Shown piece by piece: positions 1-12,785 of a DNA stretch of 64,000 bases (position 1 is the first letter of the stretch; the number at the start of each line of letters is the position of its first letter). The notes below the pieces were generated by a model that was not told the DNA's origin, searched no databases, and was given only the letters and a program-made list of their open reading frames with translations. The stretch spans positions 13,484,447-13,548,446 of the forward strand of contig NC_134030.1 in assembly GCF_964204645.1 (NCBI RefSeq), given 5' to 3'. This DNA comes from Tubulanus polymorphus. Taxonomy: Eukaryota; Nemertea; Palaeonemertea; Tubulaniformes; Tubulanidae. The position numbers and the translations under genes were made by a program.

Positions 1-396
1 AAACGATCTAATACTATGTTCCGGTGTTTGAGCTTCCGCGGCCATACATTGGAAGAGGTTTCATTTCCAAGACTCAATATTCAGCCACCCTCTGTGACAT
101 CATATGAATTTTATTTGAATATTTTTTCGTATTGTGAAAAATATATATTTGAAAATATAAAATAGTTTCCCTGCCGCGCCTGCCTGTACCCTACGAAATT
201 TTGGACGAAGACCATGAACAAATGTTTATCTTTGGTCTCATTTGACTACAAAATAATACTGTAAGAAAGATAAAATACAATATAAACTTATAGAACTTTG
301 AAGTCACGAAGTAATAAGATTTTTCAAGCAATGCCCTTACTCCAAACAACCTCTAGCTTTCAAGGTAAACCACACTTTGCCACTGGGCAATTTATT
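1..396 (+). repeat. Dispersed repeat family A, 3' part
   Basis: This stretch matches 2281-2671 and 5075-5484 base for base over long runs, starting at the shared AAACGATCTAATAC and ending at GGGCAATTTATT. It is the right-hand third of a ~1.1 kb non-coding family whose left part lies outside the window. Small open frames inside it are not conserved as protein. Confidence 0.8.
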
Positions 397-426
397 GAAA
401 ATAAGCTTGAAGATTGGGTCTGGCGA

Positions 427-860
427 GATGCCCACCCCTATTGTAAAAAAAAGGTCATTAATGATGAAATATGGCTGCCATTGGGGTGGCCATCTTGAAT
501 TTCTTGTTTGCAGGACCAAGCCCGCAATTCTTATGGATTTCTGCAAAATTTGGTATGAGGATCAGGGTAGGTAAGCTGTCCATGCCTATTGTATAAGGAG
601 GTCATCGGCTTTCAAATATGGCCACCAGGTCAGCCATCTTGAATTTTTAGGATTAAACGGTCTGCAATTATTGACGCATCTTCATGATACTAGGTGTAAG
701 AATTTTGGTAGCTGAAGTGTATACCCCTTATTGAAAATTGAGTTCAAGTATGGCAACCAAGGTTGCCATCCATCTTGGAATTTTTTTTTTTCAGCACAAT
801 GCCTACACTAATTCTTAATGCATTTTTTCATGTAGTGTGATCTTTGGGGCAGCTAAAATC
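427..860 (+). repeat. ~150 bp minisatellite, about three degenerate units
   Basis: Successive segments repeat the pattern 'gtcat..g..ttcaaatatggccaccagg..agccatcttgaattttt....ctgcaattctt..tgattt..atgaaa..gg'. The same unit recurs at 7560-8270 and singly near 9040. No coding content is seen. Confidence 0.65.
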
Positions 861-1127
861 GGCTTGTCTTTACATGAAAGGATATATTAACAGAAAATGA
901 ACATTATCGCCACTTAGTCTATACCATCTGAACTATTTTAAAACTTGTTACATTGTTACAATGTAAATCTTTCTGTAAAACTTTGAATACTGGATCATTC
1001 TTCCTCTACTGCGTCATGAAGGTATAAGGCCTGTGGGCCTCTTGTTCTTTGAGTAAACTTTGCCATGTGTGCTCTGCCTATGTCTGTATTTCTATATTTC
1101 TGAACATCATGCAATCTAAGTCATACG

Positions 1128-3084
1128 GTGGAACCTTGTTCTAACGAACCGCTGGGGGAAAAATAAAAAGGTTGTTATATCCGATAGATCGTTAGATCCG
1201 ATTCACATTGATGTATGAAAAGACAACACCCCTTGGTGCAATGAAACACAACCCAACTGGTTTCATTGGAGTAGGCCCACTATTTTAGTATACATACTGT
1301 CAGCTAAAAAATTGCTAATCGACAACTGAAAACTATGGAATAGAATATAAATTTAAACCAAATTCAGATTTGGTCTCTGTTAACTTTGAGTGGCAAATAC
1401 ATGTCTTGGACACATGAGTCCCTCCCAGGGGATGCGATGGAACGAGATCAAGGAAATGAATGTAACACAGCTAGGCCTATGCCAGTTAAAACGTCAGAAC
1501 AATTTTAGAACTTCACAGCATTTAGTCCCTTTTTGGTTTACCTTTGTCAGCGATATGAAGTTGGCATTGAGCCAATTCATGTGAAATCACGGTACGTTTT
1601 TTTATGAAAGCATTTGTTTCATTGGTTCTTGGCTTAAACGACGTATAATCGATGCGATTGAAGACATGGCGAACCTCCGTCGATGACATGGTCAACATTG
1701 TTAAAATTCTACGAAAAACTGTTTTTGGCGGGAAAATTCTTAGCTCTCGCGTATAAAATTGCAATGACCTCGATTGGGAGGCGTTGTCTCTACGAGAGAA
1801 TGTGATTGGCTGTTTTTGGGATATACGGGGAATCCCGGCACTACTAAAATAATTATAGGAAAGCCATAGAATGGCGAACGTTTCATTGGACTAGGTGCCG
1901 TATACATGCAAATTTCAAATGCTCATTGCTGGTGAGAATGTAATTATTATCCGCCATAATGTATTGTTTCATTTTAATACCCGGTGATTGTTTTGATTGA
2001 CATTGAAGTGTAAGCAAACGTTCACTACACGAGGCCTCCACGTGCGCGCAGAGTGCTATAGACTGTTGCACACAAACACACGCTCGTACATTATACACTA
2101 CTATAGTGATACTGTAACGCTGCTTGCTGGCGCGTTTGACATTTCATCAACAGAAGAACGCTGTGTTTTCTGTTTGATAGAATTTGTAGTAACTTGTAAT
2201 TTCTTGTGACTTGAAAATATTAAGCAGCAAACTATAGGTATAGGTCGAGGTCTGAATATTGTAGTGGTAAATTCCAGGATTTAAAACGATCTAATACGCC
2301 GATTTCTTACTGCACTGGTATTTTAGCTTCCGCGGCCATACATTCAGCCACCCTCTGATATGTGACATCATATGAATTTTATTTGAATATTTTTTATATT
2401 ATGAAAAATATTTCTTTGAAAATATAATTTAGTTTCCATGCCGCGCCTACCTGTACCCTACGAAATTTTGGATGTGGACCTAAACAAATGTATATCTTTA
2501 GTCTTATTTGACTACAAAATAATCCTTTAAGAAAGACAAAATACAATATTTAAACTTGTAGAACTTTGAAGTCACGAATTAAAAAGATTTTTCAAGCAAT
2601 GCCCTTACCCCAAACAACCTCTAGCTTTCGAGGTAAACCACACTTTTCCCATGGGCAATTTATTCAATTTCTCTGATGGTCTCAATCGTTGTGCGAAGTA
2701 CGTTTTCATTGCACGTGTGCATATCACTGTAAACAGGCTGAAACAAAGACCAACTACCGTACTACAAATTGTAGCTGCCAGCAACACATCGGTAATCTGT
2801 ATCACTAATCTCAGATAGATAAACCAACACAGTCTTTCAGTTTGAAACTGACAATAAATAAACAAGTGTGATTGATTGTGACTTAGCGATGGTTAGAACC
2901 AATGAAAATATGTAATAGGACTCCAAAACAATGGTCGTTATAACCGAAATTTCGTTAGAAAAGGGGTCGTTGTTTCTGATGAAATTTAACTGTAAATGAG
3001 AAGGATTTGGCCGGGGATTTTTTATTTCGTACATAACAGGTGATGGTCTGTTAGTTCTGAGGTCGTTAGTACGAGGTTGCACTG
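1128..3084. mobile_element. Possible Tigger/pogo-type DNA transposon remnant
   Basis: The left side has CGGTGGAACCTTGTTCTAAC after TA. The right side has the roughly inverted GTTAGTACGAGGTTGCACTG before TA. CAGTG-AACCTCG ends with TA duplications are typical of Tc1/pogo-class elements. A family A copy (1531-2671) would then be nested inside. No transposase frame is visible, and the ends match only imperfectly, so this is tentative. Confidence 0.3.
1531..2671 (+). repeat. Dispersed repeat family A, full-length copy
   Basis: This copy starts at GGTTTACCTTTGTCAGCG and ends at GGGCAATTTATT. It is collinear with 4386-5484 over the whole length apart from indels, and with 40613-41065 over the left third. 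A short inverted match, GGTTTACCTTTG at the start against CAAGGTAAACC near the end, suggests a non-autonomous DNA transposon, but no clear target duplication was found. Confidence 0.8.
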
Positions 3085-3213
3085 TATAAGGTCAAGAAAT
3101 GATCTTCACCTATTTTCATATCTAGCCATTCGAAGCTACTGCGTCAAGCTTCGTGGGTCTCATTTCAATCTACCGGTATGTTAAGTTCAAATGGAATGTC
3201 ATTTCTACTTCAG

Positions 3214-3339
3214 GCGATGAGACAAGATGAAGATGAAGTGGACTCTGGTGAGCATGGAGGATTAGTAAAAAAGATTCTCGTCACAAAAAAAGAACTTGAA
3301 GAGGGTAGTCAGCAATCGGGAACAAAGAAAACTGGAGTG
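3214..3339 (+). CDS. TRAF3IP1: TRAF3IP1 (IFT54) internal exon
   Basis: An acceptor (TTCTACTTCAG) precedes, and a donor (GTAAGT) follows, a 126 bp open segment of 42 codons that starts and ends on codon boundaries. It encodes an acidic stretch and then GLVKKILVTKKELEE, the conserved linker just upstream of the coiled-coil C-terminus of TRAF3IP1/IFT54/MIP-T3. That protein is an IFT-B component that binds microtubules and acts in cilia. The next two exons are at 8759 and 10700. Upstream exons with the calponin-homology-like N-terminus lie outside the window. The 5.4 kb intron that follows holds a family A repeat, a piggyBac-type element and a minisatellite. The call rests on the combination of all three exons. 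Confidence 0.85.
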
Positions 3340-4385
3340 GTAAGTTTCAAAATATGTATATTGATATTAAGATGTTGCAGAAACAAATTGATCTCATTTT
3401 GGTAAGGTATTTTGTGAAAATGTGAACATGTGAGTTAAGGCCATTTCTAATAGATCACGTTCATATCACAGGGTTCGTCGCGGGCAGTAAAAGCAGTAAA
3501 AAGCGGTAAAAATTGAAAAATAAAAATATGGCCATAAAAATCAGTTATTATAAACTTAAAGCAGTAAAAATGTATCAGGGGCAGTTTTTTTCTGAAAAGG
3601 CAACATTTTCTCGGAGTGTTGTTTTGATAATAGTGAAAACAACACAATTGACATGTTTGAATAAAATCAGCGACGTTCTTTTACCGATCCGACCGGCGTA
3701 GCGTTTCATCTATCATTGTCACACTTGTTCCGCGACCCATAATGTGGTGCCGCTTACTTTCTCAGTTTTCATTTTACTGTTGGCGTTTCGGATCCGGGTT
3801 TTCGTTTTCACTGTGTCTTCGTTGAAATTGCAAATGGCAGTGGTTTGCGAATTTCTTATAAAATGGGGAAATCATCATTCAAAGATAGCTGGCTTTATCA
3901 CCCGGACTACAGATTTTGGGTCGAGCAGGTGCCAAACAACGTATAAAAGTTTCGGTGTAAAATCAGAATGAAGAATTTGGAAATTACGGCGAATGGAGTA
4001 GGCGCAGTGAAAATCCACATGACTACGAAACAGCATCGATCAGTCTGGTTTTGCCATAGTCGTCGATAAATCCCTAAAACTCGATGATGCACTTCTCCGT
4101 CCCGGCGTTTCCCGTAATTCTACTCCTAGACCGAGGTACTTATCTATGGATTGCTTTCTACAAACTTGGGCACACAAACTTGTTGTAAGAATCATCTAGA
4201 TAAAGATTTGGGCCTATTATGAAAAATTTAGCTAAATTGTTAATTTAATGACATCTTTTGAATAAATTCAATCCAAATTCAATCAAATTTTATTGAATCT
4301 AAAATCAAATATATTTCATCGCTTTCTGAAAAGCAACCTTTTTCAATTGATTATTTTACTATTTAGTTAATTCTTGTTTGTTTTG
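3340..4385. other. TRAF3IP1 intron segment, no gene
   Basis: From about 3480 this holds a short AT-rich stretch with repeated 'gcagtaaaa' motifs, which recur near 5740-5800 on the far side of the family A copy. Between 3700 and 4380 I see no recognisable element or coding exon. Confidence 0.5.
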
Positions 4386-5484
4386 TTTTTTTGTTTACCT
4401 TTGTCAGCAGTATGAGGTTGGCATTGAGACAATTCATGTAAAATCGTGGTACGTTTTTTTATGTGGGCATCTTTTTCATTGGTTCTCGGGTTAAACGACG
4501 TATAATCGATGCGATTGAAGACATGACGAACCTCCGTTGATGACATGGTCAACTCTGTTTAAATTCAACGAAAAACAGTTTTTGGCGGGAAAATTCTTAG
4601 CTCTTGCGTATAAAATTGCAATGACCTCGATTGGGGGCGTCGTCTCTACGAGCGGATGTGATTGGCTGTTTTTGGGATATACGGGGAATTCCCGCCCTAC
4701 TAAAATAATTATGGGGAAGCCATTTATGGCGAACTTTTCATTGGATTAAGTGCGAATTTTAAATGCTCATTGCTGGTGAGAATATGTTTATTTCACATAT
4801 CGCTATAGGTATTGTTTCGTTTTAATACCCGATGATGTTGCACACACAAACACACGCTCATCCAGACTACTTTATGGAGATGCTGTAACGCTGCTTGGCG
4901 CGTGCACATTTGGTATGATAACAGGCTGAATAATCGTCGTAGCAGAAGATGAGCGCTGTGTTTTCTGTTTGATAGAATTAGTAATAAATTGTAATTTCTT
5001 GTGACCTGAAAATACTAAGCACCAAACTATAGGTATAGGTCGAGGTCTGAATATTGTAGCGGTAAATTCCAGGAGTTAAAACGATCTAATACTACGCCCT
5101 GGTGTTTTAGCTTCCGCGGCCATACATTGGAAGAGGTTACGTTTCCAAGACTCAATATTCAGCCACCCTCTGATATGTGACATCATATGAATTTTATTTG
5201 AATAGTTTTTCATATTATGAAAAATATTTCTTTGAAAATATAAAATAGTTTCCATGCCGCACCTACCTGTACCCTACGAAATTTTTGATGTGGACCGTAA
5301 ACAAATGTATATCTTTGGTCTTATTTGACTACAAAATAATCCTTTAAGAAAGATAAAATACAATATTTAAACTTTTGGAACTTTGAAGTCACGAATTAAA
5401 ATGATTTTTCAAGCAATGCCCTTACCCCAAACAACCTCTATAGCTTTCAAGGTAAACCACGCTTTGCCCATGGGCAATTTATTT
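4386..5484 (+). repeat. Dispersed repeat family A, full-length copy
   Basis: Collinear with 1531-2671. It has the same start (TTTACCTTTGTCAGC), the same internal blocks ('gacgtataatcgatgcgattgaag', 'tgattggctgtttttggg', 'ttccgcggccatacatt') and the same end at CATGGGCAATTTATT. It lies in the long TRAF3IP1 intron. Confidence 0.8.
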
Positions 5485-5923
5485 TAGTGTCGCTGTCATT
5501 TCTGCTGGTGAAAGAACGAATGCTAGCTCAGTACTCGAACAATAAGTTACTTAAGAAATTGTACTCCAATCAGAAATTCTGTGTTTTATTTTTTTATAGT
5601 TTTGAATTTACATTTAGTAATATACGTCCGATACTAATGTGGCAAATTTTGAGAATTTTGATAAAAAGTCCTTGTTATATTGAATTTAAGAGTTCTTCAT
5701 TCTTGGTAAGTTCCTGGCTGAAGTGATAATGCATCCATCTGGCAGTAAATAGGGCCTTCAGACTAGCAGTAAATGGCAGTATTTTTGAGGCAGCAGTAAC
5801 ACAATGAAACCTGATATCAATATGCTCAATTCAAATCCACATTTGGTACATAGTCTGAGTATTTTTAGGAACAACTGTGTTCAACCCTATAGAATGGTTC
5901 TGAGAGTAACTTTCTGTTAGCTC

Positions 5924-6934
5924 TTAACCCTGACAATACCACTACCGTATGGCATACGGTACAAATTGACAAGCTAGCATACCCGTACCGTATGTGATTT
6001 GGTATCACTTAACCCTTCTTCTAGAAGGGTATATCTATCAGTATCAGCTGTGCTGCCATCTGCATGAAATCAAAGATGGCAACAGCCATGAAAAAAACAA
6101 TTTGGCTGGATGAAACGGTTCAGCAGCTCGTATATGATGCTGACAGTGATGCTGGTGACTTGGAATTAGGTTGTGAACAAATTGAGAGTGACAACGAATA
6201 CGACAGCAGCAGTTCAGATGATGTGACTTAGTCAGAAAGAAGGTTTATAGTGCCAGCAATGATTTTGATGATGAAAATCAAATCAGTGAAAATTTTTTTA
6301 GACCCTGTTGCTACGGTTGTCATGGCAACGGACACCAATAACAATAATGAAGTACCAGAAACTTTCCATCTTCAAGGTCACATATATTCAAATAATTTGT
6401 CTTATTTGTAAGCCCAATGGTTATCAACACCATGGTATACAATGTATCAGTGTCAAATACCTAGGTAAAAATTTTCTGAGGCCTGAAATCATACCCCAAT
6501 GAAACCCCTTACATCCGGCCTTCCGACATATCGGTGGAGAAGTTGGTAAATGAGTGGAAAAATAAATTTTTCTGGTTGTTCTATTGCTTTGAAATTTTTA
6601 CTACATAAAGTAAGGATATATGGCATACAATTTCAGTTGGAATTGAATAGATCAGTGCATTTTTCTGGGAGACAGAGCAGTTTATCTGAAACTTTTTCGT
6701 GAATTTTTTTCATGGCGGCCATCTTGGAGTATGTGACCTTGACCTCAAGTTCACTTATATCCAAATTATTTATGTCTAAATTGTTGGCCCAAAAGTTATC
6801 AACAACATGCTATATACATTTTCTGTGTCAGATACCTTGGTAACTATCCTATGAAGTTTCAAATATAACCCTATAAACCCCTAAATTCCCTCCGGTACAG
6901 CAGTGGAGACACTATGTGGTATTGAAAGGGTTAA
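5924..6934. mobile_element. piggyBac-type element with TTAA duplications
   Basis: TTAA at 5924-5927 is followed by CCCTGACAATACCAC. On the right, GTGGTATTGAAAGGG is followed by TTAA at 6931-6934. The ends are inverted copies (CCCT..CAATACCAC), and TTAA duplications define the piggyBac superfamily. The element is 1,003 bp between duplications, too short for a full transposase, so it is non-autonomous. It carries a small transposase-like N-terminal frame at 6064-6231. Confidence 0.8.
6064..6231 (+). pseudogene. piggyBac transposase N-terminal relic
   Basis: A 55-codon frame starts MKSKMATAMKKTIW and runs into a Ser/Asp/Glu-rich tail (DADSDAG, then ESDNEYDSSSSDD) before TAG. Acidic, serine-rich N-termini of this kind precede the DDE core in piggyBac transposases. 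It lies just inside the left terminus of the TTAA-flanked element, where a transposase would start. The catalytic core is absent, so this is a remnant. Identification rests mainly on position. Confidence 0.5.
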
Positions 6935-7559
6935 TGGCACAAATTGTAACCACTGAATTTACAAAGCTGATATTTTGTCATATTTTGGCATTTGTATATG
7001 TGTGCCTCACGTGTGGCCTAGTGTAAGTTTTAAAAGAAACTGCAAATGATTTTAGCAACTGCATGCCGTTGTGGTAAATCTCTAAAATAGGGAGTACCTA
7101 TAATGAAATCTTTGTAATTATGAATGCTTGATACATTTAATTTTGATACTGGTTCGAACATACAGCATCATATAAATTTAGGAAGTCCATATAAAGCATT
7201 TCGTTTGTTGTGTTAAGCTACTCTGTTGGTGTTGTGTGTGAGAGTAAAAATGAATCCAAGGGTGGCTTGTATCACAAGCATTCAGCTTTTTGGTTCACAT
7301 TAGCGAGCCTTTGTCAATGGTCTGGCCGATCGATAAACATTCGTATGCTTAATACACTACGCTCAAAGCTATTTTTAGCACACTCAAACTAAATTTCAGT
7401 AGACTGTAATTTCACTACTAATGGGCGAATTGAACGGATTAAGCAAAAATATATTTTCTAATTGGTTTTTCTTTGTGGTGCGCAAAGTTGAAAGCCGTTG
7501 GTGTCATATTTTTTGAGAAATTAACCACACCTCCCTGGTGACGATTGTGGCATGAGAGA
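6935..7559. other. Intronic sequence, nothing recognised
   Basis: AT-rich unique-looking intron of TRAF3IP1. No conserved exon, RNA gene or repeat boundary was recognised. Confidence 0.5.
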
Positions 7560-8270
7560 TTAACATCCTTTTGAAAATTTATGTTATGGGCCATCAAGTA
7601 TGGCTACCAGGGCAGTCATCTTGAATTTTTAGTTTGCACAATACAGCCTATAATTCTTGCTTGATTTTCACAAAATTTAATGACTGAGTTGTGGCTGGTA
7701 AGATGTGCAATCCTAATTTATATTGAGGTAATCGGCCTTCAAATATGGCTGCCAACGCAGATATCTCTAATTTTCTTGTTAACACAATACAGCCTACAAT
7801 TCTTGAATGATTTTTTATGAAACTCAGTGTGAGGATTGGGGCAGGTTAGATGTCCACCTACCAAAATAGAGGTTATTGGTCATCAAATATGGCCGCCAAT
7901 GAAATATGAATTTCTTGTTAGCGTGATACAGCCTATAATTCTTGATAGGTTTTCATGAAATTTAATGAGTTTGTTTAGGTCGTGAGATGTGTGCCCCTAT
8001 TGAAAATAGAAGTCATTGCTTTAGATATGGCTGCCTGGGATTTTGAATTATCTTGTTAGCATGATAGAGCCTACAATTCTTGATGAATTTACATGAAACA
8101 TGTTTTGAGGAATGGGCGGGTAAGATGTACACCACTATTGTAAATAGAGGTCATCAGAGGCCATCAAATATGGCCACCAGGGAAGCCATCTTGAAAATCG
8201 TGTTAGTAAGATACAGCCTTGAATAACTGATGGATATCCATAAAATTTGATGTAAAAGTTAAGACTCTTA
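7560..8270 (+). repeat. ~150 bp minisatellite, four to five units
   Basis: Diverged tandem units share 'catcaaatatggccgccag..agccatcttgaatttcttgttag..atacagcctacaattcttgat' and 'ggtaagatgt.caccc.tattg'. They are related to 427-860, so the same unit has amplified at two intronic or upstream sites. Confidence 0.7.
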
Positions 8271-8758
8271 AGGTTTATCTATGTTCGATTTCAACGAAGT
8301 GGAAGATAGTGTATTTTGAGGGGAAGGGGTATTTTAGTTGGCAAGGCGTAATTTGAGTTTAATTTTCTTATGCAAACTCTTGCACTAAAGTCACACCATA
8401 CAAGGGCTTAGGTTGTGACAAATAACTTTCCATAGTAAGTTTCTATCTCTTATGGTATTCTCAAAATAATGATTTCATGCTTAATCATGGTGCTTCATTA
8501 TTGCAGTGAAACAATAAATAGTTAAAACTATATAAGGGAATCAATACAATTTAGGCAAAAGCAGTTAACGGTTAACGTGGCGCCACGTTCAATCACGTTC
8601 TAGTATTGGTGGGTTTCAAGGCCTGATAGTGTATTTGTAAGCCAGGGGTCATTGAATATAGATTCCGTAGGACTAAAATTGCATTACAACTCATTTTTAG
8701 ACCAATTGCCCAAAATATTGGGAACATTTATTTGTGAATATGTCGTATTGAATTCTAG

Positions 8759-8982
8759 GAGAAACCACTGGTATCGGATGCTGCCCGACGCAAAGAACGG
8801 GAGATGGTTCAACGTGAAATTGATAAACTGCGAGTAAGCATTCAAACACTGACACGTAGTGCAAACCCACTTGGTAAAATCATGGACTATGTTCAAGAGG
8901 ACCTTGACTCAATGCAGAAAGAACTGCAGAAATGGAAAATGGAGAATAAAGACCATCTTTTAGCTTTAAAGCAAGAACAAAG
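8759..8982 (+). CDS. TRAF3IP1: TRAF3IP1 (IFT54) penultimate exon, coiled coil
   Basis: An acceptor (GAATTCTAG) and a donor (AG/GTATGT) bound 224 bp. The frame is phase 0 at the start and leaves two bases for the next exon. It encodes a basic helix, [20 protein letters not shown], then [17 protein letters not shown], the signature of the IFT54 C-terminal coiled coil that contacts IFT20 in the IFT-B complex. The segment has no stop and no alignment gap against the family, so it looks like a functional exon. An overlapping longer open frame ending at 9019 is read-through into the intron. Confidence 0.92.
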
Positions 8983-10699
8983 GTATGTTTATCTGTACAT
9001 CAGCAATGTGGGGCTGTAGATTTTGACCCATAAGATGTATAGGTCATCCAAGATGGCTACCACATTCATTTTGATGAGTAATATAGCCAATTTGAGCTTG
9101 TTCCCATTCTACGGTCTACAGTTTCAGACAAGTTTTCTTGTTACTTGATCTTTGGTTTTATGATGGAAGGAGGATGAGTGCTATTGGTTTTGAAATGTAT
9201 AGTTCACCCCAGATGGCCACCACAGCGATTTAGCCCACTTGGGACTTCAGTCCCAAGGGGGCTATTGCGTTCAATTTTCGTCCGTCTTCGTCAGACAGGT
9301 ATTTTTGATCAGCCATTTATGGCGCAATTGGCGGCTATCTTGAATTTCCTTATTAGATTGGTACCTAGGCATATTTTGTTACCATGATCAATTGCAAAGT
9401 TGTAGCTCATTACATGCTCTATGATTGTGGTGAGTTTCAATTTAATTGGGTTTTGCATATGGTTACCAGGGGGCGTTGAATAGTAGAATAACGTAGTATT
9501 TCCAGATTAGATTGGTAAAGAGGCATATTTTGTTATCACAATCAATTAAAAAATCATAGCTGCTGATATGTTCTATGATTGTGGTGAGTTTCAAGGTCAT
9601 TGGTTTTTGTATATGGTCATCAGGGGGCGTTGAATATTGAAATTGTTAGATTGTTGAGCATTTGAAACCACTTCCCAAGTGGGCATGGTGTCCCTGGACC
9701 CCTAGTTTTGTCACTTGGTACAATGTGGATTGAAGGTGTAAGGAGGATTACCTCTACTGTTTTTGATGTTGGTAGGTCATCCAAGATAGCTGCAACAGTT
9801 ATGTGGCTGTTTTGAATAGCCAATTTTGAGCTTGTTACTAAGGTGTAGAGTTTGGACTGATTTTCTTCACATTTGAACTGTGGATATATGATGGGAGGAG
9901 GATGGGCCCCATCATTTTTGACATAGGCCTATGTAGGTCATCTAAAGCAACCTAATTTCTTTATGTTTAATTTTGTTTCTCAATCCTGCTCTACAATCTA
10001 TAGTTTTTTTTACTGATTTTCGTATGACTTGGTATGTGTATAAAAGGCAGGAAGAGGATAATTCCTATTATTTTTTATACACAGCTTTTTATGAATCAAG
10101 TTGCAAGGAGATTGTTATTGCCTGTGTCAATCTCTCCCCAATTATGTTCCCATTCTTCAGAATGCAGTCTGGGACTTTCGTTTAAGGAATGTCCTTATGT
10201 GATCCGTTTGTCGATTGATAACGCCACTTCAGATTTAGTGATAGACATTTAAGGTCGTTTGGAAGCCAATTAGTTAGAAATTTTTTGAAATTTCACATTA
10301 GAAAGGGTGTCTCTAAGTTGGGGATTAAATCTGGTCGAAATTTAAGCTTAGTTTTTGTTGTGCCTTATCAGAAAATGCTCTCCAAGCCATCACACTTCAC
10401 ATTTTGCCCATGATATAGGTGATAGTGATTGACAGAAGTACCATTCTAAAAAAATATACTTTGTCCAAAGCAAACAGAAAATCATGGTTTTCCAATGAAG
10501 GGGTATGGATTATTGAAATTGTTGGATCCTCAATTATTCCAGTACCACTTTACAAGTGGCATGGTCTCCCTGGACCCCTACTATTTGAGTGGATTTTGCT
10601 GCTTGTAGAAATTGCCTCATTTGTATGCTGAATACAATCCGCATCAAAATTCGTTGATCTTTAATCTGTTAATAGTTGATAAATTCTTTATTTTTACAG
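8983..10699. repeat. Intron with a duplicated ~150 bp repeat
   Basis: Two neighbouring copies (about 9355-9485 and 9505-9640) share 'aggcatattttgtta.ca.gatcaatt', 'gctctatgattgtggtgagtttcaa' and 'ccagggggcgttgaat'. The same module recurs inside family B at 55020-55140. Motifs such as 'cccacttgggacttcagtcc' (9235) and 'ctccctggacccct' (9685, 10565) are also dispersed. No exon was found. Confidence 0.55.
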
Positions 10700-10856
10700 T
10701 ATTACAGATAATTCCGTTGAGCCATTGAAAGCGCAGTTGAAAGATTTGGACCAAACTATCAGTGATCAGTTCATCCAGATCGCAGCCGTCAAAGCTAAAA
10801 TTCTAAGAAACGATGAAAAAATCAACAAGATGTTGGGCAGCATAACAAAATCCTGA
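10700..10856 (+). CDS. TRAF3IP1: TRAF3IP1 (IFT54) terminal exon
   Basis: The acceptor TTTTTACAG at 10691-10699 joins in phase with the preceding exon (2+1 bases). The exon encodes [19 protein letters not shown], then [18 protein letters not shown] and the final residues SITKS before TGA (10854-10856). This matches the conserved end of IFT54 in both order and length. A candidate poly(A) signal AATAAA is at 11443-11448, which would make a ~0.6 kb 3' UTR, but no closer signal can be excluded. Confidence 0.92.
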
Positions 10857-12785
10857 AATTATCTAAATTATCTCTGAGTTGGATAGAATCTCGACGGTGT
10901 TAAGATATAATCTGATCAAGTCACTGAGCTTAGCAAAATTGAGTTCGTACAAAGAATAGTCCATTCTTAATGCAGCCGCCAATCAATTGGATGAAGCCTC
11001 ATCAACTCAATTATTGTGGGAGTCCCCAACGAATGGAAATTGAGCAAAAATGTGCATCCCATTTGTAGTATTCTCAATGGCTGTACATGTATTAGCAGGG
11101 TAGTCTGATTTACTATGTTAGGCTATAGTGCCATGCTAAAACTTAAGTGCCCTGCAAAAATTTGTTGTCCTTTGCCATACGCATATGCGTTATACATCTG
11201 AAGAATTTAACCATTTAATCATGAATATACTTAATTTTAATCAGTGTATACATGTTGTAAGTTGAGAAATTAATACTTCAATGGCAGTCGCTAACTGATT
11301 GGCTGCTGGTTGGAACATAGCCAGCAATCACCAAGTACCTGGTCCTGAGTATTTCTTAGTCGCCAGGTACCTTGTTTCCTGTCTTTAGAAGATACTTGTG
11401 CCACCCAAGTGCAAACTATTACTATAAATACTAATTTCACAAAATAAATGCATTGGTGAGTCAAGGTTGATTGCTCAACCTGCTCTCCTCTCAAAGCAAA
11501 TATACATTGGATGTGGGTGAACTGGAGAGAAATAGTTAAGGACGGTGAAAAAGTGTTTGAAATCAAGAGTACCTAGCCCAAAAATTATTTGTAAAATCAA
11601 GTGGATGAGCAGGGAATTCATTCAATTGATTGATTGTTGGCTGCATAAGTATGAATCGGGTGGGATCTAAAAATATTTGTTATACCCCTTAATTCATTAT
11701 ATAGAATATGACCCTCACTACTCATATAAAGAAGAAGAATAAAGAATATAGCTAAGCTATATTCAGAAGGTGGAGAAAGTCATGTGAGTTGGTGAGGATT
11801 AATAGTCTTGGGACTATAACTGTATAGACGGGTTTATTTGTTGTGGTAATCTCTGTGATAGACACCTACACTGATCATTTTGTTGGCATCTGCGGAGTAG
11901 GTACATACTAAAGAGGATCTAATTACAGATTGATACCTTGTTTCTTCACTATGCTGAGCTTTAGAAGTTCACCCAGCCAGCCGCCTATCTAACACGAAAA
12001 ATACTTTTTTGTGGTCGGTTCACGTAGTTAACGACCACTTTGTTATCCTGTTCAAATGACGTCATGTTGTCCCCTAGCTCAGTCAAATTCTTACCGTTCA
12101 GTTTTCTCGGTAACAACATAATGTCTACACTTTTTGCAGTATACAACTTATTTGTACTATTGAATGTTAGCTCAAGTTTATTGCTCTGTCCAATATTTCC
12201 GTCATTTGATGTGAAAAATTTACAGAATTCCTTGAAAGATTATAGCTACACTATGGCACTTATTGACGGCACGGCACTGCTATGTCGAGCGCGCTGACGT
12301 GATTATGGAAATCACACGCTCTGATTGGTTGCTTTGGGAATGGCAGCACTTTTGACATAATTATGGGAAACCACCCTATGATTGGTTGTCACTAGTCAAA
12401 GTGCTGAAGTGATCGGTTCTACAAGTTTAGTCACTTATATACACGGTAATCGCTTTCTAGAAGGCAGTTTTTTTATCCTGACATGGATTTCATTAAATTT
12501 CGCCCATTAGTTTGTCTGATGCGTAACAGGCTAACACGCGCCGCCGATGTATGAGGGTGCTGTTTTTACTATCATCACTGAATGTTGACTGCGTGCATAC
12601 AAACGGCGTGCTATACATAGCAGACACGAGGTGCTATTGCGCTGACGCCGCGACTATACGAATTTATCATCTTGCCGCTGTGAGTTAATGAAATAGACAA
12701 AATAATGTAAGAATAACATCAGGAAGTGATTTTGATTTTTAGGCCATCAGTACATTGAGCCTATATATTACTACACTAATTGAGC
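10857..12785. other. TRAF3IP1 3' UTR and downstream intergenic DNA
   Basis: No coding exon was recognised. Around 12300-12400 two ATTGG (inverted CCAAT) motifs and 'ataattatggga' resemble part of family A, so this may be a distant relative of that repeat rather than a promoter. Confidence 0.45.

Noticed and set aside
2605-2865. 86-codon minus frame with hydrophobic stretches
   Set aside because: Starts in unique DNA and ends in family A sequence; not conserved at other family A copies.
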